Of a stretch of DNA of 64,000 nucleotides, positions 21,955-33,300 are shown piece by piece. This stretch comes from Acephala macrosclerotiorum (taxonomy: Eukaryota; Ascomycota; Leotiomycetes; Helotiales; Mollisiaceae). The notes under the pieces were generated by a model. The model saw only the letters and a list, made by a program, of their open reading frames with translations, was not told the origin of the DNA and did not search any database. The position numbers and the translations under genes were made by a program. The stretch lies in NCBI GenBank assembly GCA_014904845.1, contig MU119204.1, forward strand, positions 62,001 to 126,000. The letters are read 5' to 3'. Every line of letters starts with the position of its first letter. Within the stretch, counting starts at the first letter, position 1.

Positions 21955-24619
21955 CTACTCGCCAACCAAATGCTCAAGCAACAACACAGCAGTCTTCCTC
22001 TTTCCATCTATACCCCAAATACTTCGACACGGTACGATCATCTCACCACAGTATCTCGACTCACCAATCTCAAGAGCCCCAACGTCAACATATGAAGTAT
22101 GACTTCTGACCTCAACACCCAGAGCCTTCATTGCCTCTTCTAGATCACCCAAGTGAGTTGCACCTTCCTCCTTCCACCCAAGCATCAGAATAGAGTGAAC
22201 TTTGTTAACGTAGACAGTTTGATAGAGAGTCCATCTTTCATCCTGTCTTACATTTTGGCCATCCTCTGAAGTTGTAGTTGATTCCGAGCTTTGGAAATAA
22301 AGCTATATCTTGTCAGTTTCTACTTGCTTGGAGGACGTGGGACAACTTACCCGTACGAGACCATTGGTAATACCAACGTGCGAGTGCCACTCGATCCCAG
22401 CTCCTCTCGGCAATTCCTCTACTTCCACTGCGAAGAAAGGCGGCACATATTGCTTTCTCAAATCTTGCGCCTCGCCACCGACAATTATCTTGAAATCAGG
22501 CAGCTTCCTTTCAGATGCCGCAGCACCTAGGGTTCAGAGTCAGCATACCTTCTTCACACGATTAAACGAGTAGAACAGAGTAGTGATATTCAAACCCACC
22601 CCTCGCCTCCTTGCCAGCAAAGAACTTCTCTTCCCATAGATCTCTCTCCCCATCACCCTCATCTTCCTCGCTATTTCCTTCCTCCCTGTTGTGTAGTGAA
22701 ATCCACGCTTTCGCGGCAATAGATGCTTGCTCTCGGACAGCTTCTGCACTAGAGCTACGAGGGAGGTAAGCAACCACGCTACCAAACCACCTCACCTTCA
22801 TCTCGACCCCAATCCTCCAAAGATGCTGCAGCGCTAGTACTGCCTGCATTTCAAACCCAGAGAGAGGGTTTGGCGAAGGGGAGGGAAGCACCATCGTATC
22901 AGGTATCAAAGGAATTTGGCCTGCTATGTAGACTTCCCTTGTTTGGTGCGAGGAGGAGGAAGAGGGGATAGAGATTGCCTGTGAGTAAGGTCCGATATTT
23001 GCAGGTGCCCAGTAGGAGCGTGATTGTACGTGTAGTGCTTCTCTCGATGGAGGTTTTTGGGGCGAGGAATTTTGGGCAAGGAGGTGGATGCTGAGTGTTA
23101 TATCGCCGCTGGCTATTGTTACGCGAGAGGGAGGGTTTGGTGAGGTGAAGAGGTTGCTGTAGATCTATTTGAATCAGTGGTCGATTCTTAGAGATGGATC
23201 GGGGGTAAGTGATGGAAAGGGAGGTGTTACTTTGTTGAAAATGGCGAAGTCGGACATTGAGCGGAGGACGATGAATGTTGAGACGATGGAAGTTGGTTCG
23301 AGGGATGATTGATGGAGGTATTGGCGTATGCGGTCTATTGCTGACTTTGTTGCTGCTTCGATATCTGGCTCTTCATGTTGGATGGTGAATATCGAGTTGT
23401 CTGTTTGTTGTTCCGATTGATGGCGTCGTTCGCAGTGACCGCGAGTGTAGTTTGCAAGCAGGTCCTGGGTCGTTCTTTCAGGTCGACTGTCAATCTTGAA
23501 TCAGCTTGAGGTCTCTTAGTATTCTAAGGAGCCGAATATTGTGGCCCCAAAATAGCCAAACACTCAACAGCTCCTCTCACGGCTTTGGAGATACTTGTCA
23601 GAGAAAATGACTTACCTGAGTTTGCTTTCATCTCCCGTGGACAGCTCATCCAGAATATTCTGAAATCTTGGCTCGAAGAGACTTGGAATTCTGCATTCTC
23701 GAATTTGAACCTCCTTCTCATCCTTCATAATCACGGATGCCTCTCGTATTCTCAACCAAGCCGACCCACCACCCTCTCTTACAATCTTCATATCCTCCTC
23801 TTTAACCTTAATCCTTCCCTTAAACAAAATCCCCGGACCATCAACTACCAGCGTCTCAAACTCCCCGCCCTCCCCCAGCACAGCCCCATCCCCATCAGTG
23901 CCAAATCTCTTCATCACCTTCTCGACCCGTCGAATGACCTTCTCGCTCGCGACATTCTGCCACAAAAAGCTCTCGTCTAGACCGCCACTTGCGACTTTGA
24001 CGATTCTAGCGTCAAGATCAGCTTCTTGCATATCTTGAAGTAAAGAGCTTTGTGTACCCGGTGGGAGAATTGGGTATTGCCAGAGATAGGCTAAGGGAAT
24101 GAGATCTAAACGGATGGCGATGGATTCGATACGTGTTCGTTGATACGTGGAGAGGATAGCGCCTGTGCTGAGGGCGTTGGCTTCTGGGTGGGCTGCGATG
24201 ATTCTTTTCAGAAGGGGGACTAGAGATTCGGTCTCATCCTCGTCGATGTCACTAGGTGCTGGTATCTCTGCTCTAGAACCTTTTGAATCAGGGGCAACGG
24301 TGGGAACATGGCCGTAGCTGGTCCCAGTCTGTACAGCTGTTCCGACAATTGGCTGACGATAAATTGGGATACCCAGAGCTTTCTCGTATAACGGAATCAC
24401 CGTGTGACCAACTGTCTGGTACATGAAGCTGTTAAGATCATGTTCATCCTCTGATTCCCGGTGTGGCGGATCCGAAGTCTCCGTCTTCGACGAAATTGGT
24501 GGTGGATAGAGATTTCCGAGAGCTACCACTTTGTGCCCGTTTTGTATGCAATGGAGAAGTGAGAAGAAGCTATCTTTGCCTCCAGAGATAAGCGCGATGA
24601 CATTGAGTGATTCGGCCAT
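21955..24619 (-). CDS. DPH6: Diphthine--ammonia ligase Dph6 with C-terminal RidA/YjgF-like domains
   Basis: Five exons: 24619-23616, 23486-23231, 23164-22600, 22526-22351, 22302-21955; all junctions are GT-AG and in phase, 782 aa. The first ATG is at 24619 (MAESLNVIALISGGKDSFFS); the frame extends further upstream only from TTG. The N-terminal 230 residues are the ATP-binding alpha-hydrolase-like domain: PP-loop SGGKDS, then STGAILSTYQRTRIE and GEGGEFETLVVDGP, all typical of Dph6. Two endoribonuclease L-PSP/RidA-like segments follow: one from about residue 420 (ANIGPYSQAISIP, then VYIAGQIPLIPDTM) and one near the C-terminus. Eukaryotic Dph6 (yeast YLR143W) has this same fusion and makes the last step of diphthamide on elongation factor 2. 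It acts in the cytosol. Confidence 0.9.
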
Positions 24620-26208
24620 GCTGTGGCTCTCGTTGCTCGTTGGCTTGAGACTCAAGATTGAAGATACTTGAAAATCTCAATATTAAACTGTCTCAGTGAA
24701 GACCTGATTATCGCGAGCGGTTAGCTTTTGTTCAACGTATCGAAAACGATAATGTGACCTTCCAAAGTTCGAGTCTTGGGGCCGAATTTGATGAATATTA
24801 CTCGAGAAAATGCGTCGTGCCACACTGCAGGCTTGCACGCGACTTCAACGGGAAATGGGACTTGAGATTTGAGCTTTCATTAAGATATCGGAAAATTTCA
24901 TAGAGTGACCAATTCTGATCGCAAGGAAAAGTGGAAAGCATTTTCTGAAGATATTTTGCTTAAGCCGGCTTCATGCCTCAGGCAGCAATTTCACGAGACT
25001 TGGAAAGAATAAAGAGGAAGAAAGACTGAAGGCTACTTTGATAGTGTCCGATATGAGAATCAAGTGGGTGATACTGGCAGTGCTTTGAGCGATATGGGAG
25101 ATTGTAATCTTTAAGATATATGAAAAATGAACGGTGTATCGGGAGTTGGAAAATGAGTAGACTGAACTTGAATGTTGAACGCAGTGAGCAGGAAATGAGA
25201 CGACGCAAGCAAGTGACGCCTTAAAAATCTAGTTAAAATAAAATTAATCAGACAATAGAGCAAGCGAGATCTGACTTCGAGTTGAAATCCTCATCAAGTG
25301 AGAAAGACGTTCAGAAACTCACATCCGGCGAAGAGATCAATTCATTCATCCGAAGTTGAAGAGACATTCTGACCCGAAGGATGTCTATCTCGTTTTAGAA
25401 TATTGGATGAAATCAGCCAGAGAGGCAATGATAGGGCGTTGGCATTCGGTACTGAGAAGGTTGATCATGACAGTGAGAAGAGTGAAGAGAAGTTGAAGCG
25501 TGAGACGAGGTGAAATGCTACTAGCGCAGGAACATCGAAATGTATCGGACTTGCACCGCTCAACCCAACTACAAAAGATGGTGTTTCCAGTCCAATTTAT
25601 TTTTATTTTTTTTTATTTGGGAATGTTTGGGAATGTTTGGGAATGTTTGGGAATGATCCTTATAAGAACAAGAAAGTTCCTCCCTCGAAAGTTTCCAAGA
25701 AGATGCTGAGATATCTATCGAGTGGAGTAAGCTTGGAATATTTCGTTGCTTACCTGCCTAGGCTTCTTCTCTTGACTTTAATATAATCTTTATTGATATA
25801 CATGTATTCTGTAACGGCATCTATTTTCACACAGTTCAGACTCATCTTCCCAAAGTACAGAAATGTAGTGTATGCGTGATAAGATATCGATACCAACATA
25901 TACGTCATTGAAGTCATACCACCATGGCCAGTTCCAAGAATTCCACGAAGACAGCGTTTGCTCTGAAAGGAGACTTTCAGCCTTTTGCACATCGGAAAGG
26001 GCAGCTACGGATCATATTAACATCCTAACATCCGATCATATGCTGAGCTTCTTAGCATCTGATTGATCCCCGATTTACGAGACATTTTGAGAGAAGTCTC
26101 CGAAGCGGGCAGACTTGCACCGCTCCCGCTCTTGAAGAAAGAGATGGTCGCCCCCAGATAACGGACCACAACACACCTCTTCACTTCTTCAAATCTTGCA
26201 GATTCGTT
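24620..26208. other. Divergent intergenic region between DPH6 and the oxidoreductase gene
   Basis: 1.6 kb, AT-rich, serving both promoters. It contains a tandem repeat at 25616-25655 and a T-rich tract just before it. ORFs are short and have no recognisable content. Confidence 0.5.
25616..25655. repeat. Tandem repeat, 10-bp unit x 4
   Basis: Four perfect copies of TTTGGGAATG follow a T-rich tract. It lies in the intergenic region 550 bp upstream of the oxidoreductase ATG. It looks like a recent slippage repeat, useful as a variable marker. Confidence 0.9.
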
Positions 26209-27404
26209 ATGAACAAGATGGCGACCAAGATTCCGGCTACGATGAGAGCATTGGCTTTGAGCCATCACTGCAACCCCTCTGAATACAATGTTGCTACCCT
26301 CAAGGTACCAAAGATCACACAGCCCGATGAGTTGTTGATTCGTGTCCATGCTGCTGCTGTCAACCCAATTGATGTCAAGCTTGCGTCTGGGTTCGTCTCT
26401 GTTGTCCCTCTCTAGGACCATATCTAACAGCAACCTCACAGTCTAGGCAAGCTCCTTGGAGGAGCCAAGTCAGTTCCCCTCCTCCCAAAACCACTCGGAG
26501 CTCCCAGCTAACATCATATCCTCATGGCAGATTCCCCTACAAAATGGGCTACGACCTATCCGGCACCGTCGCCGCCGTCGGCTCCGCCGTCTCCCAATTC
26601 AAACCCGGCGACGAAGTCTACTCTCGCATCGACGAACAATACCGCGGCTCAATCGCCGAATATGCCCTCTCCTCCGCCTCCGAAACAGCCCTTAAACCCA
26701 CCACCGTCTCTTTCATCGAAGCCGCTTCCATTCCTTTGGCCGGTCTCACCGCATTACAAGCTTTGGACATTGGACAAAATACCTTAGAAGGCGGACTTGC
26801 AGGGAAGACTGTGTTTATCACTGCAGGGCTTGGAGGGACGGGAAGTTTTGCGGTGCAGTTGGCGAAGGGGGTTTTTGGGGCGAAGACGATTACTACGTTG
26901 AGTACGGGGAAGATACCGATGATTAAGGCGAGCATGGGGGATAGAGGGCCGGATATCATTGTCGATTATACGAAAGAGAAGGTTGTGCAATCGATTGGGA
27001 AGGGGAATGTGGATTTTATGTTTGATACCATGGGACAAACTGTTTCTGCTCTAGGCGTGATGAAGAAAGGGGGGTTGATTGTGTCTATCAGTACAGTGCC
27101 GAATGGGAGCAGCTTTAAGAAGAAGAATAAGCAGATGCCGGGGTGGCTGGTTGTCTTATTGAATATTTTTGATTGGTGTTTGAGGACGTGGACGAGGATT
27201 TGGGGGGTTAATTATAAGTATCTGGTTATGGAGGGGAATTCGAGAGATTTGGAGAGGATGAGGGTTTGGGTTGATGAGGGGAAGGTGAGGCCTGTTGTTG
27301 GGCAGAGGGCTAAGTTGAGTGATATTGAGGGGGTGAGGAATGGATGCCAGCAGATCTTGGATGGGAAAGGAGGTGTGGGCAAGTTTGTCATTGAAATTGA
27401 TTGA
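26209..27404 (+). CDS. Medium-chain dehydrogenase/reductase, quinone-oxidoreductase type
   Basis: Exons 26209-26390, 26442-26468 (27 bp) and 26531-27404; phases 2 and 2 close to 360 aa. The N-terminal GroES-like fold reads DELLIRVHAAAVNPIDVKLA, then PYKMGYDLSGTVAAVGSAVS. The Rossmann dinucleotide motif is VFITAGLGGTGSFAVQLAKG (AxxGxxG-like). The two zinc-ligand regions of alcohol dehydrogenases lack the needed Cys residues, so this is a zinc-free NADPH-dependent quinone oxidoreductase or enone reductase. The substrate cannot be told from sequence. Without the micro-exon the conserved KLASG...FPYKMGYD join is lost, which supports its reality. The gene stands alone, with no biosynthetic partners nearby. 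Confidence 0.85.
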
Positions 27405-28402
27405 ATGTTGGTACGGAGCATCAAATTTCTCTTTTAAGCATCTAGACCTGGACGTGATGACGAAAATGGTTATACCACCTGTGCTTGGTCTTTGCAAACT
27501 ACTTTTCTGGTGTTCATCCTGACGGTAAAACATCAATCTACACAACAATTCTACCCATTACTGAGATTGCACGTAGGATTTCCTGTGCCTTGCTATTAGC
27601 CAAAAATGATACTAGTACAACAATGACTGACGAGCTCAGGTAGCCACCTACCTAAGAGTTACACGCTTGAATTTGCCATGCCAGCAAAATGATTTTCATT
27701 TTAAGGGCCCCCTCGTAGGACCAAGTCGGTGAATCACCTCTTACAAGCCAACAATGGGCCGCAGTGGAGAGCACATCCCTGATACTTTACAACTACTCTG
27801 CCAACCGATGTTCCTCAACTTTGATGTCTCCGCAGGGATTATCAGCGTCCAATTCTAAAAGGGGTTCAGCAGAGCCAGTACTACATTCATGCCACCTTGA
27901 GAAGCAAGTCACAGAAGAGGTATATGTGAAAGATTCTATACAAGGCAGACTTCTATTGTACAGCTGTGCTCAGCACTGTGTGGAAGGCCGCTGATGAAAG
28001 CGCAAGAGGAAGATGCTATGCTGCGAGACGGTGACCAGCCCCGTCGCAGTAGTATTACAACGAAGGTAAAGAAAGGTAAACCAGTCCCACCACCTCATCA
28101 AGATATACGCGCCACCATCCATTTTCCCCCCATAATCCGTCATCACGCTAAATCGGCACGAAAAGTGTGAAAAGGAAAATTTGATACAGTGAAGAGAAGA
28201 AAATCATCGCAGGAAAACCAGGACTTTTTGGTTGCAAACCCCCCCCCCTCCATCATGTCAACGTCTCTCTTGGTCGCGAGACCCGAGTGTCCCTAAAGAC
28301 CACCGCGTAAAAGATAGCGGAAGGTCGATTATGAAGAGTGTATCCATATGTTCGTGTGACTTCGTAATCTTGCGCATTGTTCATCCACCCCATTTCAGTC
28401 CC
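27405..28402. other. Convergent intergenic region
   Basis: 1 kb between the oxidoreductase stop and the zinc-finger gene stop. It presumably holds both 3' UTRs. Poly-C (about 28240) and short ORFs only; nothing recognised. Confidence 0.5.
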
Positions 28403-30346
28403 TTACTCAGAGGAACGCTTGCGCTTCTTGCGCGATTGACCGTCATTTCCGCTATTGCCCTCTGAAGAGACCTCAGTGTCGCTGCCAGATGCACTAGCTG
28501 CAACACGGAAGAGCACGTTGCCCAATTGTTGAATATGTTCACCGTCGCTTGCTGACTCCAGATGGTCGCTGGGTAGCTCGCCATCTTCCAAGACACCCAT
28601 GATGATGGCACCACTTCCGTGAGTTCGAGCATGTTGGGAGAGGTTGTCACTTCGGGAGAACTTTTTGCCGCACTCATGGCACTCGAACGGCTTGTCCTGG
28701 GTGTGGAGGGATCGGTAATGTCTCTTGAGATGTTCTTGGCGCCTGAATCGGCGGTTGCATAGCTCACAGACGAAGGTCTTGGATGGATCCTCGGTCAGAG
28801 ATTGCTTGCGACCCCGGCGGTTGACAGCTGGTTGAGAGTTGCCTGCATCAGAGCCGGTACCGACATTGTTGCTAGCTGAGGGCGTCTCAGAGGAACCAGA
28901 TTGACTGGGTGCGGTGTCGGCAGATTGGCCCTCGCCAGTTGGCTGGGGCGTTGATCCACTGGCGGCATTCATTGGGACGGTGTACTTGCGAGACCTGACG
29001 AGGTTGTCGAATTCGGTGCTGTCCTCGTCACAAGAAGCCTTCTTTGATTTCTTGGTTCGCTTTTCCTTCTTGACGACTTCGGTCTCGGAGCCCGATGGTG
29101 GTGGGGAGGGAAGGCACGCGGTTGCAAATTGCTCAGAATCGTCGAACTCCTCGAAGTCTTCGAAGTCGTCTTCGCTGATGAATTGCTCGTGGTCCAATGA
29201 CAGGAGCTCGGAGCCGGAGTTGGTTCGTTGCCTCTTGCTGCCGAAGAATTGGACGTTGTCGGAAGGAAAGTTGACAAGCCCGTTAACGAAATCTTCTTCA
29301 GAGTCAAGATCGGAAAACTGATCGAATGTTGGCAGACCGTGGTTGTGCGCAGGTGTGGAGAAATTGAATTTCGCCTGAGTCTCGGCAACCTTGTTGAAGG
29401 TCTCGCCCCCTAGCATGAACTGGTGTGCCTCGTCGTCTCCCGCGCACAGTGTGGGCAGTGTTGGAAATTCGGTGGGTGCTGAGGTCTTGGTAGCTGGAGG
29501 GTTGGGTGATTGACCAGCTCCAACAGTCAGATTTCGTGGGTCGCAGAAGTCGAAGTCTTGTTCTGAAATGACAGATCGTGGATAAGGAGAAGGGGAAGGA
29601 GAAAGTGAGGGACAAGATGTCGCAGAGAGGAGCTCGCTAGCGTTCCCGTTGCTCATAAGCGAGGTAGGTTGGATGAACACTACAAATTACGTAGCGAGTC
29701 AGCAACCATCAATCCAAAACTATGTTATAGGGTACCGCAACTCTGGAAATCTTGGATTCGAGACCGGGAACCGCCTACCTGGTGTCATGGGCGGCGACCC
29801 GCAACGGGCCCATTCGCCGCCGGCGAGGTTCTCGGTTTGAACCTCTCCTTGGCATCCGTCCTTCACGCCTTCGTATCCCTCGAATCCGAAGAACATCGTG
29901 TTCATTGGGGTTGGCAGAACGTCGCAATTGGAGGGGCTGCTGATGCTGCTGCCTGATGCGGACAAAGGTGGTGTTGATGGGTAGTAGTACATTTCGCCTT
30001 CACGAGAATCTGATTCCAGCACCATTCTTGGGGCGTGCTCCTGGATCAAGATGGTTGGTTTTTGGTACATTGGGCGTGGCGAGGCCATGGGGGTCATGTT
30101 CATTGGGTATCCATTGTTATACATCTGCACAGGCATCGGTGGTTGCGAGCACGCTGAGTTCGGTCTAGAGTAGATTGGAGTCGAAGGCATTGCCTGCATC
30201 TGTTGGTGGTACACTGGCACATGGACGTTGCTCGGTTGCTGCGAGAAATGGCCATGCTGGCGGTTGTCGGGCTTTGGGTCTGGGTTGTAGTAGAAGAAGG
30301 GTGACTGTTGGCCCATTACCTGGGCGTGGTGGTATGAGTGGTCCAT
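28403..30346 (-). CDS. C2H2 zinc-finger stress regulator, Msn2/Msn4/SebA type
   Basis: Exon 1 is 30346-29779 and exon 2 is 29679-28403; the intron (GTAGGC...GTAG) is phase 1 and the protein is 614 aa. The ATG at 30346 (MDHSYHHAQ) was taken. Residues 1-190 are rich in Gln, Pro, Tyr and Met and probably carry activation functions; the middle is acidic and Ser-rich. Two adjacent C2H2 fingers lie at about residues 494-543: [20 protein letters not shown] with LH, and [20 protein letters not shown] with H. RxEHxxRH and RSDNLxxH are the Msn2/SebA reading-head residues expected to bind the STRE AGGGG. A basic C-terminus (RKKRKR) is a likely nuclear signal. Homologues drive general stress and osmotic responses. 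It is preceded by an unusually long upstream region. Confidence 0.88.
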
Positions 30347-33300
30347 GGCGAGTGCTTTGGATTTCTGGATCTTCAGGTCTGACAAATGTTAGTTACATTT
30401 GTCGACTCAAAGAATTTCTGCATTCTTTCATATCCCCCTGAAGGCGAAAACAAAGTGGCACATACCGATTAATGCTCAAGCTCGGGTATACTTTTTCCGT
30501 TCGTTTATTAAAGACGTTTGAAACGTATATTGGTTTGTTGTACTGTGGCCGAAAGGCAGGCCGGGAAGATGGGAATGCTCGAGTGGATATGAAATTGCTC
30601 GCAGAGAGTGACTGGACAACAGTTTGTAGGGCCAAAACTGTCTAATAATTGTATGCTTGTGGTGTGTGATGGTACATAGGCTCGTCGAGTGATGATCAAG
30701 GCGATATTATCGACGATTCGTGAGACGGAGCCGAAATGCAGAACGACAGCGAGATGCTAAATGAAGGTACGGAAGAAGTTCGAGAAGGCTATAAGACACA
30801 AGCACAAGACGAAGTTAATCCAAATAGTCGAGTACAAAAGGGAAACCGAGGGCCGGTATAAGAAGAATGGATTGGTGCTGGATGGCAGACCTGAAGGACA
30901 GACAAACGAGTGTGTGGTGACGGGGACCCTGCAAATAAAGTAAAGCTCCAAGATCAACGATGTGATAAAAGGCGAGATAGGCAGGCCAAGACGAAAAAGG
31001 CTTAGGTCTCAGTTCTAATGCATGGTGGACAACGGGTGGGCCAGGAACAAGAAAGCAGTGGAGGTGAGTCCGCGTCAAGGACCCTGTCTGGGGCTGCCGG
31101 CAGCATGAGATGGGATGGATGGATTGATGCGTGTGAAGACTGCAAGAGTCTCCAATTTTCTAAATCTAGTAGCTGCTTGGCTTGGGCCGGGATCCTGGCA
31201 CTTCGTGTTCGACGCTACGTCCCATCGAGAGGTGATGGATTTTCCGGGAGGGAGGGAACAGCAGCAGGCGACAGGCGAGATTTCTACAGGAGGATGGGGA
31301 TTGGCAGAGCGGGCCACAGTGGCCACAGTGGTGCCAGCCAGCCTGGCTGTGCGGTCTGCGGGCCTGGTTGGGTGGGATCGACCAGTACAGTATCAAGACC
31401 ACTCAACGGGGCCTATTGGGCCTCTCACCACCACCATCAAAAATCAGAGCAGGCGAGTCAAGCATTGAGGAGCGGCGCTGGCAAAAGCAGCGGGCAGCCT
31501 GTTTGGAACGTTGGACGCACCGATGCACGCAAGCCGAGCGCAACAGACTGTGCATGCATAAGCCCGCCCAAGCTAGTCGAGCATTAATTATCCATACGAA
31601 TCGACTGCCTATTACGAGGCACACACGACCGCCGTGTTCTGCGAATTCTGAACACCGCGTCACCGCGTCGCCTGAAGCTGCAACTCCAATCGTGGGAGAG
31701 AATGCCCGCGGTGGTGCTTCGAGAGAGATCCTAGAATGATTGCGATGACGCTCCTTGGACCTTTCACCGACCGATGTGTGCCTGAGAGGAGATTGCGCCT
31801 TGGGACCGACGGAAAAGTAAAAACACCGCCAGCAAGATAAGCCTCGAGATGCATCAGTGTTCAATCATGTGCGGCAACACTCTCGCTCGAGCCCATCGGG
31901 CCCTCCAGCACTCCTCCAATGGCGACCCGACGTTCTGATTCAACACAGCCTCGATCGCAGTGTTTCTAACGCGACTGGCATTGACGGGACCTCTTATTTA
32001 CAGCTTCATGCGGTCCTGCGAGTCAAGAGACAGTGAGCACGCTCCATGCGGGCTTGCCGTCCTGAAATGCATGCACGCGAGGTGGTTCAGAGAGAAGGTG
32101 CGAGTCGACACGTTCAAGTTCTTGATCCCATTCGACGTGATGCTGCACAGGAAAAAAGCTGCGAGGAGCGCGAAACACGATGGCAGCCACTGAAAACGCG
32201 AAGCACACCTCCCATATGCAGGATTGGATAAACAGTGCACGCCAGCACGATACTGATAGCTGAAGCCATTGGTCATTACTAGAACATATCAAACTCCATC
32301 ACTTTCTTCCGAAGGGTTCTGTGGTCGTCGCGCCTAACTTCAGAGGATCCGGCGGCCTGGGCTATCAATAATGATCCGTCTTCAGCCCTCCCAGTGCTCT
32401 CAGCTTCCATTTTAGAGATCTTGCCCCGCCTTGCATTGCTCTGGAGGGGATCAGCAGAGTGTGGGGTGGGGAAGACCAGCTCAAAGTATGAAACACGAAA
32501 CAACCATGATGCTTACGATCGCCACAAGAGCGGATGGAGGGCGAGACACGCGTAGTATTTGTTTACGCCAGACTAGACTGATCAATTATCACGGCGGATA
32601 ATGTATCACAAAGCCCACGCAGAGATGGCCATCCCGTTGAGGGTTTCTTATGAAAGCCATACTATGTCATATTGTGCAGGTACAGAAACCGCCAGTTTCG
32701 GTTCCTGGAGGCTGCCTGCAGGAACAGATGTCAGATATCTCCTTTTGGACAACGTGATTGGTCGGTAAATGACCACACCAAAGAGTTGACGCCCTCGTCA
32801 TGATCGCCGCCGCTCTCCAAAACTTTCTCATACTCAGAGAAGAGACCAGTAAGAGCCTCGGTTCCTGAACAAACTGGCAAAGTCTTCTCTTCCCCTTCGA
32901 CCGACGAACTGCCCTAGCTTTCGAAGTCGTCATTCGTGACCGACTCCCAAACCAACCGTGCATAGCTTGACAGCTGGATCTCCGATCTTCCCATCTTTAG
33001 TCAACAAGTCTTTGAACCGTCGTTTGAAAAGATCTTAGACGACGGCAGCGAAAGCCTGTAGCGCACAATTGGGCGAGCTTCAACTTTTCTCCAAGTCTGA
33101 TGGTCAGAAAAGCCTCCAGCCGCTCATGGTTGTTGTATCTCGTTATCGATAGGAGGATATGATCCCGAACAACGACTTCTGCCATGGTCGATCTGATGGC
33201 GGCTGGAGACCCAACAGGACCGTCGAAATTTGCACAAAGGTTGCCCCTTCGAAATACTGCATAAATATTGGATGCAGCAATTCAGCGACTCGCCCAATAA

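Noticed and set aside
3871..30346. A metabolite or catabolic gene cluster linking permease, oxidoreductase and zinc-finger regulator
   Set aside because: The genes are separated by unrelated housekeeping genes; no synthase, P450 or shared promoter pattern was seen.
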